Assembly (NCBI GenBank): GCA_017435615.1
Contig: JAFSET010000089.1
Location: forward strand, 1-32,846
Direction of reading: 5' to 3'
Length of the DNA: 32,846 nt
From: Oscillospiraceae bacterium
GTDB taxonomy: Bacteria > Bacillota > Clostridia > Oscillospirales > Oscillospiraceae
Part shown: in pieces, positions 21,615 through 30,792 of the stretch
Numbering within the stretch: position 1 is the first letter of the stretch
How the letters are laid out: every line of letters begins with the position of its first letter
Translations under genes and position numbers: made by a program
Notes under the pieces: model-generated
What the model was told of the DNA's origin: nothing
Database searches by the model: none
The model's input: the letters and a program-made list of their open reading frames with translations, nothing else

Positions 21615-23861
21615 TCACTCCCTTACAATAATCGTTCCTTCCTGATCTGTACGGCGGACCACGCACCCCAGCTTTTCCAATTTTGAAAGGGTGTCCGTGT
21701 CCGGATGACCGTGGAGATTGTCTGCGCCTACGGAGATCAGCACAAGCTCAGGTCTGGTTTGCATTAACAATTCCAAACCGGTGGAAGTGGCCGCACCGTG
21801 GTGTCCTGCCACAAGTATCTCAATGTCCGGAAGCCGCTCCTGCCGAAGCAGAAGACTTTCGCCAGCCAAATCCCGGTCACCGGTTATGAGTATATCACAG
21901 TTTTCTCCACGAAACAAGATGCACATACTGCTTTCGTTGCCATCTTTTCCGGGTTCTGCCGGAATGATCTGCAATGTTCCGGTTTTACATTCTATTTGCT
22001 GGGTGCTTCTGACCCAATGAATCGGTACATCTGTATCTTCCAGCGCCAGGCGAACAAGATTTTCTTCATCCGCATCCGGCAGATACAGCTTTTCCACCTG
22101 AGCTACCTCCAACAGATAAGGCGCACCGTTACAGTGGTCCTTATCAAAATGTGTCAGGATCAGACCGTCAAGCTTTGTCAGACCCTGGGAACCCATGGCT
22201 TCCAGAGCTACCGCAGCGGTACGCTCCGGATCCTCTCCACCGCAATCGATCAAATACGCCTGATCCTTGCTTTGCAGAAGCACACACTGTCCCTGTCCCA
22301 CATCCAGCACCGAAAGTCGCAGATTGTCTAATCTTGGCTCTGCCCACGTAGCTACCAGCGCCATTCCGTACAAAATTGCTGTACTTGCCGCCAGCCATAA
22401 CGGTCTTTTCCTCCCGGCGATGAAGAACAGAACAAGCAGTCCATAAAACAGCACCACCGCAGTAACCGTATATACACTGCCGGTATAAACAACACCGAAC
22501 GGTATATTTGCCAGCAGACGCGCCATCAGCAGCACATATCTAAGAGGCCAGGCAACGATCCATGCCGTAAATGCACCCAGGGGCATCCACAACAGCGAAA
22601 GCACACAGGCTGCAATAATCCCGCAAAATGCCGCGGAAACGACGCTAAGTGTCAAAAGATTTGTTACGATACCAATCACACTGATGGTATCAAAATATAA
22701 GATGCATAAAGGCAGTGTAACTGTCATCGTGCTTAAGGTAACAGACACAGACCCCACCAGCCAACGGATCAGGCGGCCTTTCAGGCTTTTTCCGCTGTAG
22801 CTGCCAAAGGGCTTCTTTTTGTAAAAATAGTCCCTGATATGCTGAGAAAACACAAATATCCCTATCATACAGCCTACGGAAAGCTGAAAGCTCACCGAAG
22901 TAATGCTGACCGGATTAACTGTGAGAATTACCAGCACCGCAAAGGAAAGCGCTGTGACCGGATCGTACTCTCGCTCAGCCGCGATTGCCAATATCACAAG
23001 GCCCTGCATAATGCACGCCCGAACAACAGAAGGTGAAAAGCCTGCCACTGCCGCAAAGAGAAACAGCACAGGAATTCCAACCATCAACAGCAAACCTTTT
23101 CTTCTGCCGAACAGAAAATACAGGATACTGAACAACACCGAAACATGCAAGCCGGACACTGCGATAATATGGCGAATACCGCTTTTTTGAAAGGCTGTAT
23201 CATCCCGGAAGCTGATCTGACTGTCATCTCCCAGCAGTAAAGCCTTTGCAAAAACAGACACATCCTCCGAAAACAGAAGCTCAATGCGTTGCACAATACT
23301 CCGGCGCAAATAGGCCGCAAAATACCGTGGGTTTTGACTTTCTGCCTTTATCAGCTTCATAGAGTCGGTACTGGATGCCAGCAGATAAATTCCCTCTGCT
23401 TTGTGATAGGTTGATTGCTTCAAGCCGCCTTCGCCGGTATAGCGAAGCTGAACCCGTCCGATCAGTTGATCACCAGGCTCCACATTCCTATATTCATCGA
23501 TATAAAGCCGCACTGTATAACTTCTGCCGTTCAGCTCTGCGACGCCATCCACGCCAAAACCGTAATCTGTTGAAAAGCTGTAATCTTCAGCACGAAACTG
23601 GATGAACCTGCGCTCACCGTCATAGCTTTTCGCTTTAGACAGCACGATCCTGTCATAGCCCCAGCTATACAGCATCCCGGCCGCAAACCCCAGCAGGGCC
23701 ACTGCCGCGACTGCACACGTTTTATTCTTGCAGTGCAACAGTATCACGGAACATCCGGCAGTAGCAATAGCAATGTAAACCGTCTGAATGTCACAGAACA
23801 GGTAAGCGCAAATGGCAGCAGCGGCGGCAACACCAACCGTAAACCACATCAGCTTACGCAT
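21615..23861 (-). CDS. comEC: ComEC/Rec2 DNA uptake channel
   Basis: The 748-aa membrane protein forms the channel through which single-stranded DNA enters during natural transformation. It has N-terminal membrane segments with the DUF4131 part, a ComEC competence core with FQKSGIRHIIAVSGLHVSVL (signature of the family), many helices to about residue 480, and a C-terminal metallo-beta-lactamase domain. That domain has LDVGQGQCVLLQ, the metal motif THFDKDHCNG and HHGAATSTG. Length is standard and no frameshift is seen, so competence is at least possible. The ATG follows AGGTGGTGAT. A stem-loop terminator of alaS precedes it. Confidence 0.93.
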   Translation of the reverse strand: MRKLMWFTVGVAAAAAICAYLFCDIQTVYIAIATAGCSVILLHCKNKTCAVAAVALLGFAAGMLYSWGYDRIVLSKAKSYDGERRFIQFRAEDYSFSTDYGFGVDGVAELNGRSYTVRLYIDEYRNVEPGDQLIGRVQLRYTGEGGLKQSTYHKAEGIYLLASSTDSMKLIKAESQNPRYFAAYLRRSIVQRIELLFSEDVSVFAKALLLGDDSQISFRDDTAFQKSGIRHIIAVSGLHVSVLFSILYFLFGRRKGLLLMVGIPVLFLFAAVAGFSPSVVRACIMQGLVILAIAAEREYDPVTALSFAVLVILTVNPVSITSVSFQLSVGCMIGIFVFSQHIRDYFYKKKPFGSYSGKSLKGRLIRWLVGSVSVTLSTMTVTLPLCILYFDTISVIGIVTNLLTLSVVSAAFCGIIAACVLSLLWMPLGAFTAWIVAWPLRYVLLMARLLANIPFGVVYTGSVYTVTAVVLFYGLLVLFFIAGRKRPLWLAASTAILYGMALVATWAEPRLDNLRLSVLDVGQGQCVLLQSKDQAYLIDCGGEDPERTAAVALEAMGSQGLTKLDGLILTHFDKDHCNGAPYLLEVAQVEKLYLPDADEENLVRLALEDTDVPIHWVRSTQQIECKTGTLQIIPAEPGKDGNESSMCILFRGENCDILITGDRDLAGESLLLRQERLPDIEILVAGHHGAATSTGLELLMQTRPELVLISVGADNLHGHPDTDTLSKLEKLGCVVRRTDQEGTIIVRE

Positions 23862-23882
23862 ACGATCACCACCTATTAAAAG

Positions 23883-23906
23883 GAACGCCGCCTTTTGGGC
23901 GGCGCT
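23883..23906 (-). terminator. Terminator after alaS
   Basis: CGCCGCC (23886-23892) pairs with GGCGGCG (23898-23904); on the minus strand the hairpin is followed by TTCCTTTTAAT. It lies between the alaS stop and the comEC start. Confidence 0.75.
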
Positions 23907-23926
23907 CTAAGATGTTATGGTCGATA

Positions 23927-26563
23927 TTACAGCTTGGAAGAAACGAAGTCATCAACCTGAGCAAGGGCGTCGTCAAGCTTCAGCAGGTCCTTGCCACCGC
24001 CCATAGCGGAGTCAGGCTTGCCGCCGCCGCTGCCGCCGCAGGTCGTACAAACCAGCTTTACCAGCTCGCCGGCTTTAATTCCCTTGGCAACCGCTTCCTT
24101 GCCGCACACAGCTAAGAAGGTGATCTTGCCATCGGCAACGGTGGACAGCACCGCAACCACATTGGGAGCCTTATCACGAAGATTGTCGCCCATCTGGCGC
24201 AGCTTATTGGCATCACTGTCAGGCACATTGGCTGTCAGGATCTTCAAACCGCCAATTTCGTGAGCACCCACCAGGAAACGGTCAGCCTCGCCGGCTGTTT
24301 CCTTTGCCTTAATGGATTCGATGGTCTTCTTCAGGTTCTTGATCTCCTCAACCTGACCTTCCAGCTTGGCCGCAAGCTCAGACGGCTTGGTCTTCAAAAT
24401 TGCACAGGCATCGTATACTCTCTGCCGAGCCAATTCCATCTGTGCCAAACATTCCTTGCCGGTAATGGCTTCAATACGGCGGACACCGGAAGCCACAGAT
24501 CCTTCGCTCTCGATGCGGAAGGGGCCTACCTTTGCGGTATTATCCAGGTGGGTACCGCCGCAAAGCTCAATGGAGTAACCGCCCATATTGACCACACGGA
24601 CAGTATCGCCGTACTTTTCACTGAACAGTGCCATGGCACCCATTGCCTTGGCTTCCTCAATGGGCATTTCCTTCACATTGACAGGATAACCCTCCAGCAC
24701 GGCAGTCTGCACAATGCTGTCGATCTTTGCCATTTCCTCAGCGGTCACTGCAGAATAGTGAGAGAAGTCAAAACGCAGACGGTCCGGCTCCACCAAAGAA
24801 CCTGCCTGGTGCACATGGTCACCCAGCACGCTCTTGAGGGCCTTCTGCAGCAGGTGTGTGGCGGAGTGGGCACGCATAATGGCCTTACGGCGCTCCACAT
24901 CAATAGAAGCCAGAACCCGGTCTCCGGTCTTGATGGTACCGGAATTCAGCACACCGGTGTGCAGGTATCTGCCGCCCTTGTCTTTTTGCACATCCGTAAC
25001 CTGGAAACGACTGTCACCTAACAGCAGCACACCGTGGTCTGCTGCCTGACCACCCATTTCCGCATAGAAGGGGGTCTTATCCAAAACAATAATTCCCTTT
25101 TCGCCGCCGGCCACAGAACCGGTAACTTCCTCTCCAACGCACACAGCCACAACTGTTGCGTCGCAATTATTCACATCATAGCCTACAAAGTCGGTAGCCG
25201 ACACATCACTGCCGAAATCAATACCGGCCCAACCCAAATCACCCAAAGCCTTCCGGGCCTCCCGGGCACTTTCCTGCTGCTTCTTGCGGCAGGCGTAGTA
25301 GGTATCCATATCCACAGTCATGCCCTCGTCCTCCAGCATTTCAACTGTCAGGTCGATGGGGAAACCGTAGGTGTCGGACAGCAGGAAGGCATTCTCACCG
25401 GAGAAGACAGTCTCGCCCTTTTCCTTGTGGGCAGCCAGCTTCTCGTTGTAGATCCGCATACCCACATCAATGGTACGGGCAAAGTTTTCTTCCTCATTCT
25501 TAACCACCCGGATCACATGCTCTGCGCGCTCACGCAGATAGGTGTAGTGGCTCTCATTCTCCTTGATGACAGTGGATACTACCTCATACAGGAAGGGCTT
25601 GTCAACGCCCAACAGCTTGCCGTGACGGGCTGCACGGCGGAGCAGACGGCGCAGCACATAGCCACGGCCCTCGTTGGTGGGCTGCACACCGTCCGCGATC
25701 ATAAATGTAGAAGCACGGATATGATCGGTGATCACACGCAGAGATACATCCGTCTTCACGCTCTGACCGTAGGAGGCACCGGTGATGGCGGTAACGTGGT
25801 TGGTAATGTTCATCACCGTATCCACATCAAACAGGCTGTTTACATCCTGGCACACAACCGCCAAACGCTCCAGGCCCATGCCGGTATCGATATTCTTCTG
25901 CACAAGCTCGGTGTAATTGCCGTTGCCGTCGTTGTCGAACTGAGAGAAAACGTTGTTCCAGACCTCCATATAGCGGTCACATTCACAGCCAACAGTGCAA
26001 TCCGGCTTTCCACAGCCGTATTTTTCACCGCGGTCATAGTAGATCTCGCTGCAGGGGCCGCAGGGACCGGAGCCGTGTTCCCAGAAGTTGTCGGCTTTTC
26101 CGAAGCGGAAAATCTTGTCCGCAGGAATACCAATGTCGTTATGCCAAATTTCAAAGGCCTCTTCATCATTTTCGTAGATGGACGGGAACAGGCGGTCCTC
26201 CTCCAAGCCGACAACTTTGGTCAGGAATTCCCAGCTCCAGGCAATGGCTTCCTTCTTGAAGTAATCACCGAAGGAGAAATTACCCAGCATCTCAAAATAG
26301 GTGCCGTGACGGGCAGTTTTGCCGATGTTCTCAATATCGCCGGTACGGATACACTTTTGGCAGGTACAGACCCGGTGACGGGGGGGCTCCACCTCACCCT
26401 TAAAATAGGGCTTCATCGGTGCCATGCCGGAGTTGATCAGCAGCAGGGACTGGTCATTTTGGGGAATCAGGGAAAAGCTGGGCAAACGCAAATGCTCCTT
26501 GCTTTCAAAGAAGCTCAAAAACATTTCACGCAACTCATTTACGCCATAGGGTTTTTTAGCCAT
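23927..26563 (-). CDS. alaS: Alanyl-tRNA synthetase
   Basis: The 878-aa class II enzyme charges tRNA-Ala. It has the aminoacylation core (motif 1-2 region FLSFFESKEHLRLPSFSLIPQNDQSLLLINSGMAPMK in parts), the tRNA-recognition region, an editing domain with HSATHLLQKAL and CGGTHLD, the zinc residues that remove mischarged Ser and Gly, and the C-terminal C-Ala domain ending GGSGGGKPDSAMGGG. Length is normal (about 875). The ATG follows GGAGGT. It is a single gene behind its own promoter and T-box, with a terminator before comEC. Confidence 0.97.
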   Translation of the reverse strand: MAKKPYGVNELREMFLSFFESKEHLRLPSFSLIPQNDQSLLLINSGMAPMKPYFKGEVEPPRHRVCTCQKCIRTGDIENIGKTARHGTYFEMLGNFSFGDYFKKEAIAWSWEFLTKVVGLEEDRLFPSIYENDEEAFEIWHNDIGIPADKIFRFGKADNFWEHGSGPCGPCSEIYYDRGEKYGCGKPDCTVGCECDRYMEVWNNVFSQFDNDGNGNYTELVQKNIDTGMGLERLAVVCQDVNSLFDVDTVMNITNHVTAITGASYGQSVKTDVSLRVITDHIRASTFMIADGVQPTNEGRGYVLRRLLRRAARHGKLLGVDKPFLYEVVSTVIKENESHYTYLRERAEHVIRVVKNEEENFARTIDVGMRIYNEKLAAHKEKGETVFSGENAFLLSDTYGFPIDLTVEMLEDEGMTVDMDTYYACRKKQQESAREARKALGDLGWAGIDFGSDVSATDFVGYDVNNCDATVVAVCVGEEVTGSVAGGEKGIIVLDKTPFYAEMGGQAADHGVLLLGDSRFQVTDVQKDKGGRYLHTGVLNSGTIKTGDRVLASIDVERRKAIMRAHSATHLLQKALKSVLGDHVHQAGSLVEPDRLRFDFSHYSAVTAEEMAKIDSIVQTAVLEGYPVNVKEMPIEEAKAMGAMALFSEKYGDTVRVVNMGGYSIELCGGTHLDNTAKVGPFRIESEGSVASGVRRIEAITGKECLAQMELARQRVYDACAILKTKPSELAAKLEGQVEEIKNLKKTIESIKAKETAGEADRFLVGAHEIGGLKILTANVPDSDANKLRQMGDNLRDKAPNVVAVLSTVADGKITFLAVCGKEAVAKGIKAGELVKLVCTTCGGSGGGKPDSAMGGGKDLLKLDDALAQVDDFVSSKL

Positions 26564-26589
26564 AGGAATTTACCTCCATAAAAATTTAC

Positions 26590-26625
26590 AAAAAAATATA
26601 CGCCACCCCATACATAGGGGCGACG
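26590..26625 (-). terminator. T-box-controlled terminator before alaS
   Basis: A 9-bp stem with one mismatch and one G-T pair (26601-26609 with 26617-26625), followed on the minus strand by TATATTTTTTT. Confidence 0.75.
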
Positions 26626-26820
26626 TGCATCGCGGTACCACCCTAATTCATCGGATAAACCGATATCTTAGCTGCTCTGTAACGGGAGCTCCCGTCCCGG
26701 TCTTCCCGGGCGGCTTGGAAGTGGCTGAACAAAGCTTCTGCAAGGGGCTCACACCGTATCCCCTCTCGCTTGGCAGGATGCATCCGTTCTCTTTTCCGCA
26801 ATGCCTTTGCATTTTCCGGA
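26590..26820 (-). promoter_or_regulatory. T-box leader of alaS, specifier GCU (alanine)
   Basis: On the minus strand the canonical T-box core AGGGTGGTACCGCG (26631-26644) precedes a terminator at 26590-26625. GAA followed by GCT (26733-26738) is the specifier, bounded by GAAC/GTTC below and TGC-AA/TTGCA above. A GGTG distal loop and a GAGAG bulge are present. The bulge TGGT suits discriminator A of tRNA-Ala. The 5' side of the specifier loop lacks the usual AGTA and instead holds the self-complementary GGATGCATCC, which is unusual. Confidence 0.82.
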
Positions 26821-26823
26821 TTT

Positions 26824-26851
26824 ATTCTACCATAAATCCCGGTTTTGTCAA
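26824..26851 (-). promoter_or_regulatory. Promoter for alaS
   Basis: On the minus strand TTGACA (26846-26851) and TAGAAT (26824-26829) are 16 bp apart. Confidence 0.75.
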
Positions 26852-26896
26852 GAAAAATACTGAATATCGTGAAAGGAATTTATTTTCCTTATCCGT

Positions 26897-26939
26897 CAAA
26901 AAAATCTCAGGGGTACTGCAAGCTGTTATGCAGTACCCC
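26897..26939 (-). terminator. Terminator of the proS-pepF operon
   Basis: An 11-bp perfect stem (26910-26920 with 26929-26939) followed on the minus strand by GAGATTTTTTTGA. Confidence 0.85.
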
Positions 26940-26946
26940 CTGTGTT

Positions 26947-27213
26947 TCAAATATTCTCTTCCAGCCAGGCTTTCATAGCACTGCGGCCGTCCTCAGACAT
27001 GGGAAAGGTTTCACTTCCCTCCATCTGACTTTTTTCATAGCAGAAAGGTCCGTGCCAGAACTCGGCAGTTATTGAAGAAGCCTCTAAGTCCACTTCCTTC
27101 GGATTTTTCTTTACAATATTGGGCACCGCACGAAAACGGAACAAGTCGCAGGACCCGGTAAAGATATTGTCCATGGCAAAGGTATGCAAGGTAGGAATAA
27201 ACAGCTCCTGCAT
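26947..27213 (-). CDS. 88-aa conserved-looking protein, third gene of proS-pepF operon
   Basis: Not recognised by name. The ATG follows GGAGG, which overlaps the end of pepF; the pepF stop is 2 nt before this start, so translation is coupled. The product is acidic-basic mixed with MDNIFTGSCDLFRFRAVPNI, then SSITAEFWHGPFCYEKSQM, SETFPMSEDGRSAMKAWLEE. The strand-rich middle (FTGS-D-FRFR..., ITAEFWHGPFCYEKS) resembles, from memory, small clostridial proteins of unknown role that share the motif A-E-x-W-x-G-P-x-C-Y-E-K-S. There is no signal peptide or membrane helix. Being last in an operon with proS and pepF suggests a housekeeping link. Confidence 0.75.
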   Translation of the reverse strand: MQELFIPTLHTFAMDNIFTGSCDLFRFRAVPNIVKKNPKEVDLEASSITAEFWHGPFCYEKSQMEGSETFPMSEDGRSAMKAWLEENI

Positions 27214-27214
27214 A

Positions 27215-29014
27215 TTATTCCTCCATCAGGCTTTCCATTTCGTCAAGCAATGTGCCAAACAGCTCCAGTGCCTGATTAACAGGTGCAGGAGAGGTCATGT
27301 CCACACCGGCATCCTTCAGAAGGTCAATGGGGCTCTTGGAGCAGCCGCCGGACAGGAACCGGATATAATCCTTCACCGCCGGCTCGCCCTCGGACAAAAT
27401 CCGCCGTGACAAGGCGATTGCTGCGGAATAACCGGTAGCATACTGGAACACATAGTAGTTGTAATAGAAATGGGGAATTCTTGCCCACTCCATTGCGATC
27501 TCGTCATCCACCACCATGTCCGGTCCGTAGTACAATTCGTTCAGGCGGCGGTATTCGGCGCACAGCACATCCGGTGTCAGGGTCTGTCCCTGCTGGACCA
27601 GCTTGCCCATGAACAGCTCAAACTCCGCAAACATAGTCTGGCGGTACAAGGTGCCCTTGAATTGATCCAGGAAATGATTGATCAGGTAGGCACGCTCCTT
27701 CCGGTCTGTGGTCATGCTCAGCAGGTATTCCATCAGTAGGGCCTCATTACAGGTAGAAGCCACCTCCGCCACAAAGATCACATAGCCGGAATCAATGGGA
27801 TTTTGATACTTATTGGAGTGGTAGGAATGAAGGGCGTGACCCATTTCGTGGGCCAGGGTAAACTGGCTGTCCAGTGTGCCGGAGTAATTCATCAGCACAT
27901 AGGGATGGACTGCGGCACCGGCAGAATATGCCCCGCTGCGCTTGCCTTCATTCTGATATACATCGATCCAACGGTTTTCAAAGCCTTCCTTCAGGATGGC
28001 TCTATAGTCCTCACCCAAAGGTGCAAGCGCATCATAGATGGTCTGCTTTGCCTGAGCATAGGGAATTTTTTTATCCACATCTGCCACCAGGGGTGTATAG
28101 ATATCGTAAAAATGCAGTTCATCCACGCCCAACAGCTTTTTACGCAGCCGCACATAGCGGTGCATTTTATCAACGTTCTGATGAACAGCCTCGATCAGAT
28201 TCAGGTATACAGAAGTCGGTACCTGTGTGTTATTCAAAGAAGCTTCAAAGGCAGAGGGATACTTCCGGGCTTCGGCATAGAACTTCAGTTGCTTGTTTTG
28301 GGCATTGAGCAGTGCCGCGGCGGTATTCTTAAAGCCCGCAAAAGTATGATAAAGGCTTTCATAGGCATTTTTCCGCAGCACCCGGTCAGGACTTTCCTGG
28401 CAAGGCACAAAGGTACCCTGGGTCACAGTATGGGGGTTCCCCTCACTGTCCAGCGCATCCGGGAATTTCAGGTCCGCATCGGCAAACATTCCATAGATGC
28501 TGTCCGGGGCCTGGGACATTTCGCCGGTGGACGCCAGCAGTTTCTCCTCCGCAGGAGACAGCACATGCTCCTTTTTACGGCGAATATTGGTCAAATAACG
28601 GCGATAACGCTCAAGCTGGGGATATTCCTCATAGAATTTATCCATTTCTTCATCGGACAGCGAAAGGATCTGAGGTGTTTCAAAAGCGGTAGCAGCACCG
28701 ATAGCCACGATCACACTCATAAACTTGCCGGTCATTGCCTGATAGGTGGCATTCCGGGTATCCTCGTCAGCCTTGCGCATACAGTAGTTTGCCAGCCGGG
28801 AGGCTTTCTCATCGCAATTTTCCATTGCGAACAAATAGTGGTACAGGTTTTGGGCAGAGGATGCCAGCTTTCCATCATAGGATGCAAGCTCCTCTTTGTC
28901 CTGCTCAAGTGTTGCAAGCTCCTGCTCCCAGGCCTCGTCCGTGGGATACAGGTCTTCTGTAGCCCAGGTATCTTCTACAGCGATCTCGCTGCGTTTTTTG
29001 ATTTGTTCTTCCAT
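27215..29014 (-). CDS. pepF: Oligoendopeptidase F (M3 metallopeptidase)
   Basis: The 599-aa protein is a cytoplasmic zinc peptidase that cuts short peptides. The HExxH zinc site is in LAHEMGHALHSYHSN with the downstream glutamate in FVAEVASTCNEALL; the M3 fold's helix-rich N-terminal half (AVEDTWATEDLYPTDEAWEQ) is typical of PepF. Length (about 600) fits. The ATG at 29012-29014 follows AGGAGG at 7 nt; the frame is open upstream but without a site. It lies 25 bp after proS and is followed with 1 bp between the stop and the next start codon, so all three genes are co-transcribed. Confidence 0.95.
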   Translation of the reverse strand: MEEQIKKRSEIAVEDTWATEDLYPTDEAWEQELATLEQDKEELASYDGKLASSAQNLYHYLFAMENCDEKASRLANYCMRKADEDTRNATYQAMTGKFMSVIVAIGAATAFETPQILSLSDEEMDKFYEEYPQLERYRRYLTNIRRKKEHVLSPAEEKLLASTGEMSQAPDSIYGMFADADLKFPDALDSEGNPHTVTQGTFVPCQESPDRVLRKNAYESLYHTFAGFKNTAAALLNAQNKQLKFYAEARKYPSAFEASLNNTQVPTSVYLNLIEAVHQNVDKMHRYVRLRKKLLGVDELHFYDIYTPLVADVDKKIPYAQAKQTIYDALAPLGEDYRAILKEGFENRWIDVYQNEGKRSGAYSAGAAVHPYVLMNYSGTLDSQFTLAHEMGHALHSYHSNKYQNPIDSGYVIFVAEVASTCNEALLMEYLLSMTTDRKERAYLINHFLDQFKGTLYRQTMFAEFELFMGKLVQQGQTLTPDVLCAEYRRLNELYYGPDMVVDDEIAMEWARIPHFYYNYYVFQYATGYSAAIALSRRILSEGEPAVKDYIRFLSGGCSKSPIDLLKDAGVDMTSPAPVNQALELFGTLLDEMESLMEE

Positions 29015-29039
29015 CGAACATCCTCCTGTGTGATAAAAA

Positions 29040-30476
29040 TCAGTAGGCAACGCCCCAAAGGATCATTTTCTTGGCAGGCTTTCCGCAGATGGGACACACA
29101 TCACTCAAATGCTCCTGCTGGAAGGGCATACAACGGGAGGACATTCCTGCCTGCTCCTTCATTTTCAGCTCGCACTCCAATTCGCCGCACCACATGGTCT
29201 TGATGAAGCCGCCGTTTTCCTCCTGCAGCTTTTTGGCTTCTTCCAAAGAATACGCCGGGAAAATATGGTCGGTCAAATTCTTCTTTGCCTTTTCGAACAT
29301 ACCCTGATGCACCAGCTCCAACTGCTGCGCCACAGCCTGTTCCAAATCAGCAATGGCAACAACGGTCTTTTCACCGTCATTGCGGCGGACCAGAACTACC
29401 TGGCCGTTTTCCAGATCCCGGGGACCGCACTCCACACGCAGCGGCACACCCTTCATTTCATACTCGGCACACTTCCAGCCCATGGAGTTGTCGGAGTCAT
29501 CCAGCTTTACCCGGAAGCCTGCACCCACGAGTCGGTCCTTCAGTGCGTTTGCCGCGTCCAAAACGCCCTCCTTGTGCTGGGCAATGGGCAGCACCACCAC
29601 CTGAATGGGAGCCACCTTGGGAGGCAGCACCAGGCCGTTATTGTCACCGTGGGTCATAATGATACCACCGATCAAACGGGTGGATACACCCCAGGAGGTC
29701 TGATGGGGGTTGACACGCTGGTTATTCTTGTCGGTAAAGGTAATATCGAAGGCCTTGGCAAAGCCGTCACCAAAATAGTGGGAGGTACCGGCCTGCAAGG
29801 CTTTGCGGTCGTGCATCATACACTCGATGGTGTAGGTGGCCTCAGCGCCGTTGAACTTTTCCTTATCGGTCTTCTGACCGCGTGTCACAGGCATTGCCAG
29901 TACATTTTCGCAGAAGTCAGCGTACACGCCCAGCATGCGCTCTGTCTCTTCCTGGGCCTCCTCCGCAGTAGCATGCATGGTGTGGCCCTCCTGCCACAAA
30001 AACTCTCTGTGGCGCAGGAAGGGACGGCTGGTCTTTTCCCAGCGGAGCACACTGCACCACTGATTGAGCATCATAGGCAGATCACGGTGGGACTGGATAG
30101 CATTTTTGAAGTATTCACAGAATAAGGTTTCGGAGGTGGGACGGATGCAATAACGCTCCTCAAGCTCCTCGCTGCCGCCATAAGTGACCCAGGCACACTC
30201 CGGCGCAAAGCCCTCCACATGATCCTTTTCCTTCTGCAGAAGGCTCTCCGGGATCAGCATCGGCATATACACATTCTGTGCGCCGGTCTTCTTAAATTCT
30301 GCGTCCATAATGGCCTGGATATTCTCCCAAATCGCATAGCCATAAGGACGGTATATAAACATACCCTTAATAGAAGAATAGTCGATCAGTTGCGCTTTTT
30401 TACATACATCGGTAAACCATTGGGCAAAGTCTACCTCCATATCCGTGATCTGTTCAACTTTTTTATCTTTCGCCAT
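29040..30476 (-). CDS. proS: Prolyl-tRNA synthetase, archaeal/eukaryote-type (short form)
   Basis: The 478-aa class II enzyme is the short ProS type without an editing insertion domain, found in Clostridia and archaea. It charges tRNA-Pro. Motif 1 lies around GMFIYRPYGYAIWENIQ, motif 2 in CIRPTSETLF and VLRWEKTSRPFLRHREFLWQEGHT, and motif 3 near GVSTRLIGGIIMTHGD. The C-terminus has a Cys pair (CPICGKP) in the zinc-binding tail region, and the end is YWGVAY-like (ILWGVAY). The start ATG is preceded by GAGAGGATG. It leads the proS-pepF-88-aa operon. Distant from comEC and alaS, yet another synthetase, it needs no T-box: only a short leader precedes it. Confidence 0.95.
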   Translation of the reverse strand: MAKDKKVEQITDMEVDFAQWFTDVCKKAQLIDYSSIKGMFIYRPYGYAIWENIQAIMDAEFKKTGAQNVYMPMLIPESLLQKEKDHVEGFAPECAWVTYGGSEELEERYCIRPTSETLFCEYFKNAIQSHRDLPMMLNQWCSVLRWEKTSRPFLRHREFLWQEGHTMHATAEEAQEETERMLGVYADFCENVLAMPVTRGQKTDKEKFNGAEATYTIECMMHDRKALQAGTSHYFGDGFAKAFDITFTDKNNQRVNPHQTSWGVSTRLIGGIIMTHGDNNGLVLPPKVAPIQVVVLPIAQHKEGVLDAANALKDRLVGAGFRVKLDDSDNSMGWKCAEYEMKGVPLRVECGPRDLENGQVVLVRRNDGEKTVVAIADLEQAVAQQLELVHQGMFEKAKKNLTDHIFPAYSLEEAKKLQEENGGFIKTMWCGELECELKMKEQAGMSSRCMPFQQEHLSDVCPICGKPAKKMILWGVAY

Positions 30477-30505
30477 TGAATATTCATCCTCTCAATTTGG
30501 TTTTC

Positions 30506-30533
30506 TATCTATGTATTCTATCACACCTGTCAA
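30506..30533 (-). promoter_or_regulatory. Candidate promoter for proS operon
   Basis: On the minus strand TTGACA (30528-30533) and TAGATA (30506-30511) are 16 bp apart. The -10 is weak. Confidence 0.45.
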
Positions 30534-30588
30534 GGGTTTGCATAGGATAAAGCAGTATATTTTCAATTAATTTCCGGGGAGGACATTT

Positions 30589-30741
30589 ATGGTGCAGGTA
30601 ACACTGCTTTTGGAGCCGGCTGTAGCTCTATTTTACACGAAAGTTGCGGAAAACGCCGGCGTTCCGCTGGAACAAGTACTTAGCAACGCGCTGTTCCGTT
30701 TGGCAGGAGAATTGTCCCTGGAAGCGCTGAGCACATCATAA
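30589..30741 (+). CDS. 50-aa RHH-like small protein
   Basis: The ATG follows GGGGAGGA at 6 nt. The product begins MVQVTLLLEPAVALFYTKVA and continues with AGVPLEQVLSNALFRLAGEL. One strand (VQVTLLLEP) followed by two helices separated by a G-V-P-x-E turn is the ribbon-helix-helix layout, much like small RHH domains of CopG type. There is no known partner, and no toxin-like gene lies beside it; a ferredoxin gene is on the opposite strand. A 10-bp terminator follows 16 bp after the stop. Too short for usual ORF calling. Function unknown; DNA binding is an inference from the pattern. Confidence 0.6.
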   Translation: MVQVTLLLEPAVALFYTKVAENAGVPLEQVLSNALFRLAGELSLEALSTS

Positions 30742-30757
30742 GCCCTGAAAAAAAGAT

Positions 30758-30792
30758 CAGGGGATGCCGCAAAAGCATCCCCTGGTATTTTT
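30758..30792. terminator. Bidirectional terminator after RHH-like gene
   Basis: A 10-bp perfect stem (30758-30767 with 30775-30784) with a 7-nt loop, followed by GTATTTTTTAC on the plus strand; the minus strand also has AAAAAA before it, so it serves the ferredoxin gene too. Confidence 0.8.

Noticed and set aside
25034-26581. 515-aa plus-strand frame opposite alaS
   Set aside because: Shadow of alaS in another frame; no start signal and atypical composition.
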